In this document: positions 30,199-39,500 of the stretch, in pieces | Position numbering within the stretch: the first letter of the stretch is position 1 | How the letters are laid out: the number at the start of each line of letters is the position of its first letter | Assembly: GCA_049487715.1 (NCBI GenBank) | Contig: CP150555.1 | Coordinates: 682,001 to 746,000, forward strand | DNA length: 64,000 nucleotides | Source: Pycnococcus provasolii | Lineage: Eukaryota; Chlorophyta; Pseudoscourfieldiophyceae; Pseudoscourfieldiales | Direction of reading: 5' to 3' | Notes under the pieces: model-generated | Told to the model about the DNA's origin: nothing | Database searches by the model: none | What the model saw: the letters and a program-made list of their open reading frames with translations, nothing else | Position numbers and translations under genes: made by a program

Positions 30199-33100
30199 TT
30201 AGTCAAATGACTGTTGGTCGAGCTCAAACTTCTGCAGAATCGCACGAACGTACGTCCTGACGACCGAGACTGCATAGCTCGACTTCTTTGCAGCCTTGTG
30301 CGTGATATCATTTAACAGTTTTTTCGATCCCTGGTATCGTTTCTGAGTGATGACTCCACCCTTCACGGAGAAAAGTTTCATCAATTTGACGAGGTACCGA
30401 TCCGATCGCGTGGAGAGATCCAAGCTCTTCTGCGTGGCCTTCCACAGCTCCTTAAATTCCTTCGGGAACGTGTCGAGCTTTTTGCCAATGAACTTCTTGA
30501 TGTTAGCGTACTCGTCGATCGACACAAGCAATGCGTCCATAATGCGCACGACATTTTCCGTCGCATTCGGGTACCGTTTGATCTCATAGAGAAGGATGCG
30601 CAGCTTGTCCTTATTCAAGCGCTTCGCAAGCTTAATTTGATTTCGTCGATAAATGTCGGAGTATATCTTGCGCATGCGCTTGTTCTTTGCTTTTGGTACG
30701 CTGCCGTCCCGAATGGCTTCCTTCACGATTGCCGCCATTTCGCTTTCCAGCGTATCCATTCTGAGGTATGCTGCTCCGTATGCAGCTGCCACCTCCTGCA
30801 GAATGACGGAGTACAGAACGTCGTCCGGTATATGCTGTCCGCATGCATGACAGTGTCCGAATCTCCCAAAGCAGTAACCGACACACTTCGTCGTTCCCGG
30901 CACAAAGATGGGCACTACCATCAGCCCATTTTTGGAACGCAGAGGAGCCATAATCGTCTTGGTCTGCTCCATTAGATCTTCCACCTCCTTCACAGACTCC
31001 TCCGTTGGATACTGCGTTTCCATCAATTCGGTTGTGTGAACCATATCGACGAGAAGTTTCTGGTATCCCACAATCTTCTCCTCGTCGTCGCCATCAGCTG
31101 TGGTAGATGGCTCCGCCTCGAGGTGACTTGAGTCAGCCCCGCCTTCACGCTGCTGTCCAGGCAACATGCCGCTATCCTTACGCTGAAGGAAAGCCTCGCG
31201 TTCTTTCATTCCGCGGAAGTGTCGCTGAATGTGTGTTGCAGCACTTGCTTCGTCAAAGATGGGCTTCTTTGCATCCTCCTCCTCCTCCCCCTTTCCCTTT
31301 TTACGTGGACTCTCAATTTCTTCCTCGTCTTCTTCGAGGACGAGGAGACTCATTCGGATACCAAAGCGTTCTTTCAGGTTGTCGATCGCCTCCGCAGCCA
31401 GGCGATCCACTTCCATCATAGTATCAGCATGGAACATCAAGTTCAGGCTCACGTGACGATCTTGCGTGCTGCGTGCAGCCGCAATGAGATTTGGGTCAAT
31501 ATCAAGTTCGTCAGTCTCACTTGCCTCGGGGATTTTGGGCATGATCGTGAGGGCCCGATTGCGAATTTGGTCCTGAATCGGTCGTAGCTCTCGAGCATCC
31601 TTGCTGATTTCTCCCAGCCTTCCCACCACTTTCTCAGCCTGAAGCTTGTAACCCGACTTGGACAACACGCCAAGCGTCTCGATCGCCAGGCTGGCAGGAA
31701 TCATGTTCATCATAGCCGTGGCGCAGCTGCTGGGCATATCCTTGACAAGTGCCGCTAAGTCACGTGGACCCATATTCTCACCTTTATTCATCTTGCGAAC
31801 CGCCTTGACCGCAGCGAGGACTTGCTTCATGATGTCATCAATCTCGCCTACGCGATCCGTCTGTGCCATACCGAGAAGCTTTTGAGCCGCCTCAGCATCC
31901 TTGCTGGCAAGGATTCCCAGGTCCAAACCCACCCTATCCGTAGCCAGACCTCCTATCACTGATGTGGCGTCGTCTGGCTTCATCAAATTAAGCAAGAGGC
32001 CAGCTGTATCGGGTTCAACATCCTTGAGAATGCTTGCTACGTACGAGGTAGGAAGTTGGCTAAGAGCCTCGACCGTGCGATTGGGATGCTTTAGATCCGT
32101 ACCCAAGACATGGCCATCCGCGCCTAGACTAGCAGCCGTGCTCAGCGCACCTTGGCTCATGAATGCGAACGCGAGTTCCGTGGCATTCTTAGGATGCGGG
32201 CTCGGATAGTCCACCTTTGTGCCCGGTGGAACGTGCAAGACCGTCTTGACTGCAGGGAAGAGCGGCAGTGCTATGGTTTCGCCCTCCTTGATAAAGGACG
32301 TACTTCCCTGGTCAGGTGGCGCTGTGATCTTGGTACCTGGTGGCACGTAGATGGTCGTAGCGTTGTGATTCGCATCAAGTCTGGCAAAGATTTCGTCGTC
32401 CTCGGCTGATGAGGACTCTGTGCTCGGGGATGGAGTTGGAAGTTCCGCATTGCACCCCGCCGGCAGCTCAATGTCATAAGCACTATGTCCGTGTCCAACC
32501 GAGGGAAGTTCAATCAAGCTGTCATCAGGGAGCAGACACTTGACCAGGCCAGCAGACGCATTTGATCCTGTCGTCTGGTGTCCTGGTGTCTGTGGTTTAT
32601 CGTTAGCTCCACTTCCACCTCGTGCGTGAAAGATCTGGTACTTCCCGCCATCCGTGAAGACAGCATGTCCTTCATCAGTCAACTCGACATCATTGGCGCT
32701 TTCCACCTCGGGTATGGAAATACGTGCACCGTTTGGCACACTGCATGGGTGGTACTGTCCTGGCTTTCCCTCCGGCAGCACGACTTCAGATGCGGGGGGG
32801 ATGGAATACTCCCCACTTGGAAGCGGCTGGCCGGCAGGGTACGTCTCCCCGGAAGTGATCAAGGTGCACTGCGAAGAGCACGTGGACATTTCTGGAATGT
32901 CAACGGTGGCCTCCTGATCGAAGGCAATCACAGAAAGAGGCGGCAAGTCGATGCGCACACGTTCCAGCGTGGGATGCGACACCTTGGAATTCGGAGGCAG
33001 AGCGACTTTGCGCTTCCCAAGAAAGCTGATCACCGCCGCATTTGGCAAGGTTGCGATAGGCTGGTAGCCGATAAAATCTTTCGGCGCATCGGCAGGGAAT

Positions 33101-34596
33101 GTCACCTTCGCAGCCGCAGGCAAAAGCGTTGCGATGCGACTGCCAAGCACCAAACCCAAGTGCCGCTTCTCATTTACCGACTGCCTGCCCACGAGTTCTT
33201 CAAGTGGATCACTCGCCTCGGATGGCTTCCTTAATTCCATAACTTCCTTGCGCATTCGTTTCATGAACTCAGCAAATCCAAGCTGGTTGATGGAGTCGAC
33301 TTGCTCCTTCATGACATTGTACTCATCCTGCATGCGCTTCTTTTCGATCAGGCTCAGCGCCTTGTTTTGCAGGAGATTGTTGTTGATTGTCGTCAACTCG
33401 TCTTCAAGATTAGCAAAGCCACGAACCAGCACATGGTCATTAGCCGCGTCTGCCATGCCAGCGCCTAATTTCGCATTCTCACCCTCGGCAGCCGCCACTT
33501 TCTTCTTCAGCTTGTCATTTTCATCCTGCAAGTCCCTGCAATTCTTGTTGCAATCTTGGAGACTGAATCGAAGCTCTGACAACTCCTTCTTCAGAAGATC
33601 AAGTTGCGCTCGCAATTCCGCATCCGCACCTGCGACGATGCCCGCTTCCATTTCGGTGAGCTGCGCTTTCGCTGTCTCAGCCTGCTCGTCTTTAGCGAGG
33701 GCCACGGCACGCGTGAGCTTGGTCATGATTGAAATTCGCTTATCGTCCTGCTGCGATTCGCTGACTTCAGCCATCGCTTCCTCTAGCTGCTTTTGCATCA
33801 TCTGTTCAGATAGTCGTAATTTGGACATCGCGGACTTGAGCTCGATGACCTCCCCACTGTAGATATTTAAGCGATTGCTGCACAAGTGCTGCAGCAGTCC
33901 CTGCATAAGGATCAGAAGTGGCTTAAGGTCGTGGATCGAGCGCGGTGCAACACGCGACGCCCACATCGCAAGCTCGTTGATGTCTACGGTTCCCATGCCC
34001 TCGGCATTGATCGTCTGGAAGCGTTTCCACAAGTCATCGCCAATGCGCGGCGCGTCGGCGTGCTGCAGCTCCATGGAAGCGCTCGCCCTGGCAAGGTTCT
34101 TCATGGCCCCCGACATGCCGGGGAATGCTCCCGCCTTCTCGCCCCGTGCCGGCACACGGTATAGGAAGTGCGCGGTGTCCCTGGTCGGCGCCACAGAACC
34201 ATCCTTGACAATGCTGGGATCGTCGGTTGCGGCGGCGCGGTATCGAAGGCGCGTGAAACCAGAGAGCGGAGAGAAAGCGCCAGAGTCCACAGCAGGGTGG
34301 TACTGGTTCCACACGGGAAACACGTCGTAGTGGCCGTAGAACGACCTGTGTTCCTTCGTCTCGGCAGGGTGCTCGAACGTGCTCTGCAGCGGTGGTGCCG
34401 CGAGCGTCGAGGAGCCGAGCGCGTCGTCGTCCGTCTTCGTCGCTGCGAGGTCAGGCGGTACTTCCGACGGCAGAGGGAAGTAGTATCGGTTGAACTGCTG
34501 CCCGTCCGCCGTGACATTCTCCTCGCCGCGAGGAGTTCCAGGCTCTTGATTCGCCGTTATCAGGTTCGACCCGAAGGCGCTCATTCTCACGGACAT
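30199..34596 (-). CDS. large coiled-coil/IQ-motif protein of unknown function
   Basis: 1465 residues from ATG 34596 (MSVRMSAFGSNLI). The frame is open further 5' only through simple repeats. Recognisable parts are an EF-hand-like or helical stretch (about 205-245) and a long coiled coil (about 248-455). A Pro/Val-rich region follows (about 470-860) with recurring LPPxxKV or VPPGTKI phrases. About 810-935 is a helical segment with MgtE-N/FliG-like character (EALSQLPTSYVASILKDVEPDTAGLLLNL). An IQ motif lies near 1120 (AATHIQRHFRGMKEREAF), a Cys/His cluster near 1245 (CVGYCFGRFGHCHACG), and the C-terminus is helical and basic. Similar assemblies occur in flagellar or cytoskeletal proteins, but no family is claimed. 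Confidence 0.8.
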   Translation of the reverse strand: MSVRMSAFGSNLITANQEPGTPRGEENVTADGQQFNRYYFPLPSEVPPDLAATKTDDDALGSSTLAAPPLQSTFEHPAETKEHRSFYGHYDVFPVWNQYHPAVDSGAFSPLSGFTRLRYRAAATDDPSIVKDGSVAPTRDTAHFLYRVPARGEKAGAFPGMSGAMKNLARASASMELQHADAPRIGDDLWKRFQTINAEGMGTVDINELAMWASRVAPRSIHDLKPLLILMQGLLQHLCSNRLNIYSGEVIELKSAMSKLRLSEQMMQKQLEEAMAEVSESQQDDKRISIMTKLTRAVALAKDEQAETAKAQLTEMEAGIVAGADAELRAQLDLLKKELSELRFSLQDCNKNCRDLQDENDKLKKKVAAAEGENAKLGAGMADAANDHVLVRGFANLEDELTTINNNLLQNKALSLIEKKRMQDEYNVMKEQVDSINQLGFAEFMKRMRKEVMELRKPSEASDPLEELVGRQSVNEKRHLGLVLGSRIATLLPAAAKVTFPADAPKDFIGYQPIATLPNAAVISFLGKRKVALPPNSKVSHPTLERVRIDLPPLSVIAFDQEATVDIPEMSTCSSQCTLITSGETYPAGQPLPSGEYSIPPASEVVLPEGKPGQYHPCSVPNGARISIPEVESANDVELTDEGHAVFTDGGKYQIFHARGGSGANDKPQTPGHQTTGSNASAGLVKCLLPDDSLIELPSVGHGHSAYDIELPAGCNAELPTPSPSTESSSAEDDEIFARLDANHNATTIYVPPGTKITAPPDQGSTSFIKEGETIALPLFPAVKTVLHVPPGTKVDYPSPHPKNATELAFAFMSQGALSTAASLGADGHVLGTDLKHPNRTVEALSQLPTSYVASILKDVEPDTAGLLLNLMKPDDATSVIGGLATDRVGLDLGILASKDAEAAQKLLGMAQTDRVGEIDDIMKQVLAAVKAVRKMNKGENMGPRDLAALVKDMPSSCATAMMNMIPASLAIETLGVLSKSGYKLQAEKVVGRLGEISKDARELRPIQDQIRNRALTIMPKIPEASETDELDIDPNLIAAARSTQDRHVSLNLMFHADTMMEVDRLAAEAIDNLKERFGIRMSLLVLEEDEEEIESPRKKGKGEEEEDAKKPIFDEASAATHIQRHFRGMKEREAFLQRKDSGMLPGQQREGGADSSHLEAEPSTTADGDDEEKIVGYQKLLVDMVHTTELMETQYPTEESVKEVEDLMEQTKTIMAPLRSKNGLMVVPIFVPGTTKCVGYCFGRFGHCHACGQHIPDDVLYSVILQEVAAAYGAAYLRMDTLESEMAAIVKEAIRDGSVPKAKNKRMRKIYSDIYRRNQIKLAKRLNKDKLRILLYEIKRYPNATENVVRIMDALLVSIDEYANIKKFIGKKLDTFPKEFKELWKATQKSLDLSTRSDRYLVKLMKLFSVKGGVITQKRYQGSKKLLNDITHKAAKKSSYAVSVVRTYVRAILQKFELDQQSFD

Positions 34597-35173
34597 GGTG
34601 GCAAGCTTGGCGGCTTGCTTGCGATGGCGAGGAGGGCGGGAGGAGAGGCGGGAGGGAGGGGAACTATCATAGAGAGACAAGTTGTTGTTGCAAGCCACGC
34701 AACCTTGCAATGCACTACAGGACACGGCCCGGCCCTGTTCTGTTCTGTTCTGTTCTGTTCGGCCCTGCTGTTTTGATGCGTGTGATGGGTGATGGGTGAT
34801 GGGTGATGCGTGTGATGGGTGGGTGATGGGTGATGGGTGGGAGCCCAACCTTTTCTGCGCACGTGATCGCATGCTTGAGTGGCGTGCTTGAGGGCGGGAT
34901 TGATGTGACGTGCCCAGACAGCAGGCACTACTCATAGTGGTAGAGTGCATGGCGAAGGGGGAGCTCTCTCAACGAGACAAGGGTTTGTTTTTTTCAAAGA
35001 CGAGACCACCCCCCACTCCTTCCCTTCCCGTCAGCTCAAACATCAAAGGCGACACCGTTATGCTGGGAGCAGCGGGCCACCTGTCCCCCTGACCCAGGTC
35101 CCTGACCCTCTCCCCTGACCTCGAACTCGGGGTTCCAAGTTCAAACGAGTCGCCGCCGTTCTCGCCGCGATCG
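34597..35173. other. divergent intergenic region with minisatellites
   Basis: 577 bp between two divergent starts. It holds five TGTTC pentamers (34736-34760), a GATGGGT heptamer array (34784-34840) and pyrimidine-rich sequence near the right gene. Nothing else was recognised. Confidence 0.55.
34784..34840 (+). repeat. GATGGGT heptamer array
   Basis: Imperfect tandem copies of GATGGGT, interrupted once by GATGCGTGT. It sits about 190-245 nt upstream of the large coiled-coil gene. Confidence 0.8.
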
Positions 35174-35617
35174 ATGGCGTCCTCCGACTCGGACGACGGA
35201 CAGCGAGAAGAGGAAGCGGGGACGAAGCCGGCGCCGGCGCAACTCACGCTTGGCCCTATGTGGCAAAGTCTCATCTCCGCGGCAGAGCGAGGAAGGCGGC
35301 ACGAACAAACACAACTCACGCCATCGCTTGCGCTCGCATATGGAACGGCGGCGCTTGCTGGTAGCGCGTGCATGTTCACAGGCGTGACTCTTTACAGAGG
35401 CGTGCGTCGAGAGAGAAGAGGCGACGAGCGCGCGGTTGACGCCACAGCTCGACTTGCCGCAACACCAGTCGCCGCACGCGCACTTGCGACGGCGTCCGCA
35501 GCCACCATCGCAGTTGCCGGCGTGGCGATACTTGCGATGCGCGCTTGCGGGCTGCGCACGACGCATGACGTAGCTAACGCGGGTCGTGCCATTGTCACTG
35601 GTGAGCCAAAGGCATGA
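35174..35617 (+). CDS. small protein with two membrane spans, possibly TMEM242-like
   Basis: A 147-residue protein with an acidic N-terminus (SSDSDDGQREEE). It has two hydrophobic spans, about residues 55-75 (YGTAALAGSACMFTGVTLY) and about 103-125 (ALATASAATIAVAGVAILAM). The order of two spans followed by CGLRTTHDV near the C-terminus recalls TMEM242 (mitochondrial ATP-synthase/complex I assembly), but identity is low and this is a weak suggestion. The gene converges on the PHD gene 85 bp away. Confidence 0.6.
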   Translation: MASSDSDDGQREEEAGTKPAPAQLTLGPMWQSLISAAERGRRHEQTQLTPSLALAYGTAALAGSACMFTGVTLYRGVRRERRGDERAVDATARLAATPVAARALATASAATIAVAGVAILAMRACGLRTTHDVANAGRAIVTGEPKA

Positions 35618-35702
35618 TAACTGTAATGTTTCAATATTCCAAAAGGTTTATGTACTATTAAAGGCGCGGCGCGGAGCGGATCGACTATGGTCTTACGAAA
35701 TA

Positions 35703-36836
35703 TTATATATTGCCTCCTGACCGAGTGCACGTGAGACGCCAGGCTGCGAGATCCGGCGTGCTGTGCTTCGGGCAGAACATACAAGCCATCACATCTCCCT
35801 TGGAAGTTTCGGCATATTCCGCGATGCACTTCGCTCGTTGCGCGCATGTCTTGTGGTAACCCATCATGCACTTCTTTGAGAGGCATTGCACAACGCCACC
35901 ACCCTTCTGTTGGCACTCTTGGCATTTCAGGTTGGTGCGAGACGCGGTCAGCTTGCTGAGGTCCACGTGCACAATCGGATTTCCATTTTCGTCTTTTTCC
36001 TTGTCCTCGCTAAACACAACGCGCGCTTCAGGTGTCCACACGGCGCAGGCTGCGTGCACCCAGCGGCTTTGCATAACGCCCGCGGGCAGGCGTCCACAGA
36101 CGGGCCACATAGCACCGCCGTAGGAGGGGCATAGGGCGCACACGTGCGTGTCTGATAGTTGATCCATGCCGAGCGTATTCGTCGCTCGCAGTGCCTGGCA
36201 TCTTGCGCAGAACCAGTCGCCCTCAGGTACTTTCTGGATGCTGTAGCACGACTGGTGTGCGTACGCGTTGCAGCCGTCGCATATGAGGATGGCATCGTCC
36301 TCAGCGCTCTCACCCGAACCACACACCGAGCAAAGTTCCTCATCCTCGGCACCAGGCTGCGTAGGAACGGCGAGGGGGCGCTGCACTTCTTGCGACCATG
36401 GCTTGTCGTCCGCCGCGACGAACTTCCGAATTGGTCTCACGTTTGGGAATTTTCTGTGCTTGGGTGACGTCTGCCACACCTGCTCTGGCTGCACTTCCGT
36501 GGCTTCCGTGCGCGGTACTTTGGGAAGCTTGCCTATGTCCTCCCCCCACATGAGCTCCTCATACCCGTGCGTTAGCAACCCTCGCGTTGCCTCTTCCACG
36601 TGCACTGCGGCGGTGGACGGCGACAGGTCGCCGAGTAAGTTGATTGGTACGTCGCTGCCGAGCAAGTGGGATGGCGTGCCGAGCTCGTCCCACGTGGCCA
36701 AGGTGGCAGCAGCTGGGTCACCTGCCGCGGCGTTGCCTGTGCCCGAGGCGTCTCTGCGCGCCAAGTCGTGGTTCTGAGTCATCTTTGGAGGCGTACGGGC
36801 GAGGTCCTCCTTCGTTGCCCCTGGCCGCCGTGCCAT
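35703..36836 (-). CDS. PHD finger plus extended PHD protein (JADE/BRPF/AF10 type)
   Basis: A 377-residue predicted chromatin reader. The first PHD finger (about residues 165-215) reads CSVCGSGESAEDDAILICDGC, AYAHQSCY and GDWFCARC. It is followed by the zinc knuckle and extended PHD: CALCPSYGGAMWPV, WVHAACAVWTPEARV, CQECQQKGGGVVQCLSKKC, GYHKTCA and CMFCPKHS. PHD-knuckle-PHD is the histone H3 N-terminus reader of BRPF/JADE and AF10/AF17. No bromodomain or PWWP is present, so this is a short version. The N-terminal 160 residues lack a recognisable domain. It is divergent from the E2 gene across a telomere-like repeat tract. Confidence 0.88.
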   Translation of the reverse strand: MARRPGATKEDLARTPPKMTQNHDLARRDASGTGNAAAGDPAAATLATWDELGTPSHLLGSDVPINLLGDLSPSTAAVHVEEATRGLLTHGYEELMWGEDIGKLPKVPRTEATEVQPEQVWQTSPKHRKFPNVRPIRKFVAADDKPWSQEVQRPLAVPTQPGAEDEELCSVCGSGESAEDDAILICDGCNAYAHQSCYSIQKVPEGDWFCARCQALRATNTLGMDQLSDTHVCALCPSYGGAMWPVCGRLPAGVMQSRWVHAACAVWTPEARVVFSEDKEKDENGNPIVHVDLSKLTASRTNLKCQECQQKGGGVVQCLSKKCMMGYHKTCAQRAKCIAEYAETSKGDVMACMFCPKHSTPDLAAWRLTCTRSGGNI

Positions 36837-37178
36837 GGCAGCGGCTTTTTTCTCTTGCTGCTGGAATGAACAGCCTTAGGGGAGCGCCGGGCTTGCCATT
36901 CAAATTACACGGTAAGGTTAGTGGAGAAGCAATTCAAAATTATTTGGGATTAGGGGTTTAGGGGTTTGGGGTTTGGGGTTTGGGGGTTTAGGGACTGTGC
37001 ATGGTACACATGTGGATCCCCAAGCGTGTGTGGTGAGGAGTCGGACGTCCTCCCCCCCCCCCCCCTGTCCCTGGAGGTCTCCTCTCTGCTCTCTCCCTGC
37101 CCACCTCCATCTCCATTTTCCGTTCCGAGCACGAGAGGCGCGGACGACACCGTACCTCTGCTCTGCGCACACCAGACC
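36837..37178. promoter_or_regulatory. divergent promoter region with telomere-like tract
   Basis: 342 bp between the PHD and E2 start codons. It contains a TTTAGGGG/TTTGGGG tract at 36949-36993, a C-run near 37053-37066 and pyrimidine-rich sequence before the E2 start. Confidence 0.5.
36949..36993 (+). repeat. degenerate TTTAGGG/TTTGGGG repeat tract
   Basis: About six imperfect units (TTAGGGG, TTTAGGGG, TTTGGGG x3, TTTAGGG). It resembles plant-type telomere repeats with variant units and lies between two divergent genes. Confidence 0.75.
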
Positions 37179-39365
37179 ATGTCTCCTCCGCCCGAGGTGG
37201 TCGACCTCGAGGAAATGGCGAACGTGAAGAGGACGAAGCGCAAAGAAAGAGCTGGACCACAAAGTGACAGCGTCGTCATTGACCTGCTCGACGCGCCCGA
37301 ACCCGCAAACACAAGCTACGCGAAACCTGTCACGCTCGATCTCACGGAAGCCGTCACCGCCGAGGAGGCGGTGGCTGTCGTGAGAAGCAAGGCGGCGCGT
37401 ACGGAAGCAACCGTGGATGCCGCAGCTGCCGCCTCGACGGCGACAGGAGCGGCGCAAGCAGCATCAGCGGCATCAGGCCCCAAACCGACGGAGAACCAGG
37501 ACAGCGGCGCCGACCAGGCACGACGTGCGATGCTCGAGGTACCGGCGAACGCCTTCTTCGCAGCCGTCACCGCATTCATAGACGGCGGCAAAAATAAGAA
37601 AGCCGCGCCAACCAAAGCAACGCCACAGTCAACGGCACCCACCGCCGCCGGTGCACCCAAGGTTGGCTCCTGGGCGTCTGGCACGGGATACGGCGGTGAC
37701 CGCAACGCCGCAAAGCAGCTCAGCAAGGCTGTGGCAACCGCGCAAAACAACGAGGCGAAGCTCGACGCGAACATGCTGACGGAGTGCAAGGCACTTATAC
37801 AGGCACTGTCGGCTGGTGGCCCAGCTCCAGGCGACGCGTCGTGCGCGCTTCTTCGTCCGTGCGTCGTGGCGCTGCGCGAGCTCATGCGCAACGACTCGCT
37901 TCTGGACGTCTCGAGACGCGCGGACCTGTACTTGAGCTTGGCAGAGCTGTGCTCGACGCTTGCTAAGCACGCTCGCGTCGTTGCGTTGCTTGGCGACAAG
38001 CTTCCGACGTGGGCATCCGCCGTGGAGGCGGCAAGTGCGGCAAAGGGGGCTGGTGGGAAGAAGGAGGAGCTCGCTGACAGCCTGCTGAACGTTCTCAAGG
38101 CGATGCACCAACAGGCGACCACATTTCAGCGCTGCACGAGCGCCTCGACGAGCGGGGCGGCGGCGCCTGGAGCCAAGGTGACAACGCGCGGCTCGACGCC
38201 GACCAAGACCGGGCCCGGTGGCAAGAAGCTGACGAAGAAAGAGATGGGTGCGCAGATGGCAAAGCGCATGCAGGACGAGGAGGTGGAGAAGGAGGAGAAG
38301 GTGACGATGGCGCTCGCATCGGCGCTCATAAAGGCGTACGAGGATGTGTCCAAGGCTTGCGAGGAAAATGGCGCTGTGGCTGTTGACAAGGTGAAAGCCG
38401 GGCATGCGAACCGATACATTAAGGCGCTTACGCCGCATCGCTTTGACAGCTGCGATCTACTCCCACGGCACTACTTCCGAGAGGAGGCGAAGGCGGCACA
38501 AAAGCACTCGCTGCAGAACCTCAAGGCGCGAAACCAACGCGTGGCCCGAGAAATCAGCAGCCTCAGCAATTCGCTGCCCGTCGAGGCTGACAGCAGCATC
38601 TTAACCCGCGTGGACAACGATCGCCCGGACGTGCTCAAGGTGCTCATATTCCCGTCGCTGGACACGCCGTATGCCCTAGGCGCGTTCGAGTTTGACGTCT
38701 ACCTTCCACCCGAGTTCCCATCTAAGCCGCCAAAGGTTCAATTCCTCACAACCGGCGGAAATAGTGTACGATTCAACCCCAACCTGTACGAAACGGGCAA
38801 GGTTTGCCTGAGCCTTCTCGGCACGTGGGAAGGCCCGGGGTGGGACGAGGCGCACAGCACACTGTTGCAGGTGCTTATCAGCATCCAAAGCCTCATCTTC
38901 GTCGAAAGGCCGTACTTCAATGAGCCAGGCTGGGAACGATCGCAGGGTACACCGGAGGGCGAGCGCGCCTCGGCAGCTTACAACGCACGCGTCAGACTGA
39001 ACACCCTCAAGGTAGCCATCCTTCCTCATCTCAAGGCTTACGCTCAAGGGAACAAGGGTGCCATGGAGAGCGCACCATCAGCTCCGCTGCCAGGTGGAAA
39101 GGGGAAGAAGTCGAGCACGGCGCCGCCCTCGCCGAGCGTGTTCAGCGAGGCTATCCGAGTTCACTTCCAGCGCAAGGCGCGTGACTTGACGGAAATCATG
39201 CAGAGGTGGCTCGAAGAGGAGGAGGTGCGAAAAGATTCGCCTCGCGACGCGATGTACTGCGGCTATTTGGGATCGCATGCAAGCGGCTTCAAGGGCAAGC
39301 GCCTTTTCGATGACCTCAGTTACACCGCGCAAGAGGTGCGAGACGCGCTGTGGAAGATGATGTGA
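37179..39365 (+). CDS. BIRC6-like ubiquitin-conjugating enzyme with N-terminal SIM-like motifs
   Basis: A 728-residue E2-type enzyme from ATG 37179; the upstream open frame has no ATG. The UBC core (about 455-650) reads LARNQRVAREI-type entry, VLIFPSLDTPYALGAFEFDVYLPPEFP, GGNSVRFNPNLYETGKVCLSLLGTW (active-site Cys543) and LIFVERPYFNEPGWERSQGT. A distal HFQRKARDLTEIMQRWLEE matches the region after the UBC of BIRC6 (BRUCE); UBE2O is the next nearest type. No BIR domain is present. The N-terminus has three hydrophobic-acidic patches (VVDLEE, residues 7-12; VVIDLLD, 32-38; VTLDL, 51-55) that fit SUMO-interaction motifs. Residues 70-400 are Ala-rich, probably helical. Its role is ubiquitin or ubiquitin-like transfer, perhaps on sumoylated targets (inference). 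Confidence 0.88.
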   Translation: MSPPPEVVDLEEMANVKRTKRKERAGPQSDSVVIDLLDAPEPANTSYAKPVTLDLTEAVTAEEAVAVVRSKAARTEATVDAAAAASTATGAAQAASAASGPKPTENQDSGADQARRAMLEVPANAFFAAVTAFIDGGKNKKAAPTKATPQSTAPTAAGAPKVGSWASGTGYGGDRNAAKQLSKAVATAQNNEAKLDANMLTECKALIQALSAGGPAPGDASCALLRPCVVALRELMRNDSLLDVSRRADLYLSLAELCSTLAKHARVVALLGDKLPTWASAVEAASAAKGAGGKKEELADSLLNVLKAMHQQATTFQRCTSASTSGAAAPGAKVTTRGSTPTKTGPGGKKLTKKEMGAQMAKRMQDEEVEKEEKVTMALASALIKAYEDVSKACEENGAVAVDKVKAGHANRYIKALTPHRFDSCDLLPRHYFREEAKAAQKHSLQNLKARNQRVAREISSLSNSLPVEADSSILTRVDNDRPDVLKVLIFPSLDTPYALGAFEFDVYLPPEFPSKPPKVQFLTTGGNSVRFNPNLYETGKVCLSLLGTWEGPGWDEAHSTLLQVLISIQSLIFVERPYFNEPGWERSQGTPEGERASAAYNARVRLNTLKVAILPHLKAYAQGNKGAMESAPSAPLPGGKGKKSSTAPPSPSVFSEAIRVHFQRKARDLTEIMQRWLEEEEVRKDSPRDAMYCGYLGSHASGFKGKRLFDDLSYTAQEVRDALWKMM

Positions 39366-39500
39366 TCTTTTTGTTGCAACATTCAATGGTGATATTTTTT
39401 TGTTACATCTCTTTGACAACTAAGCTTCGTCGCATATGACAAACACCATTTAGTTTTCTGACGAGGAGAGAAGTCAAGCCACAGACTACCAACTATAAGT

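Noticed and set aside
34597-34950. N-terminal extension of the 1465-residue protein
   Set aside because: The extra residues come from TGTTC and GATGGGT simple repeats; they are low-complexity artefacts of an open frame.
36966-37178. N-terminal extension of the E2 frame into the telomere-like tract
   Set aside because: No ATG; it begins at TTG within simple repeats.
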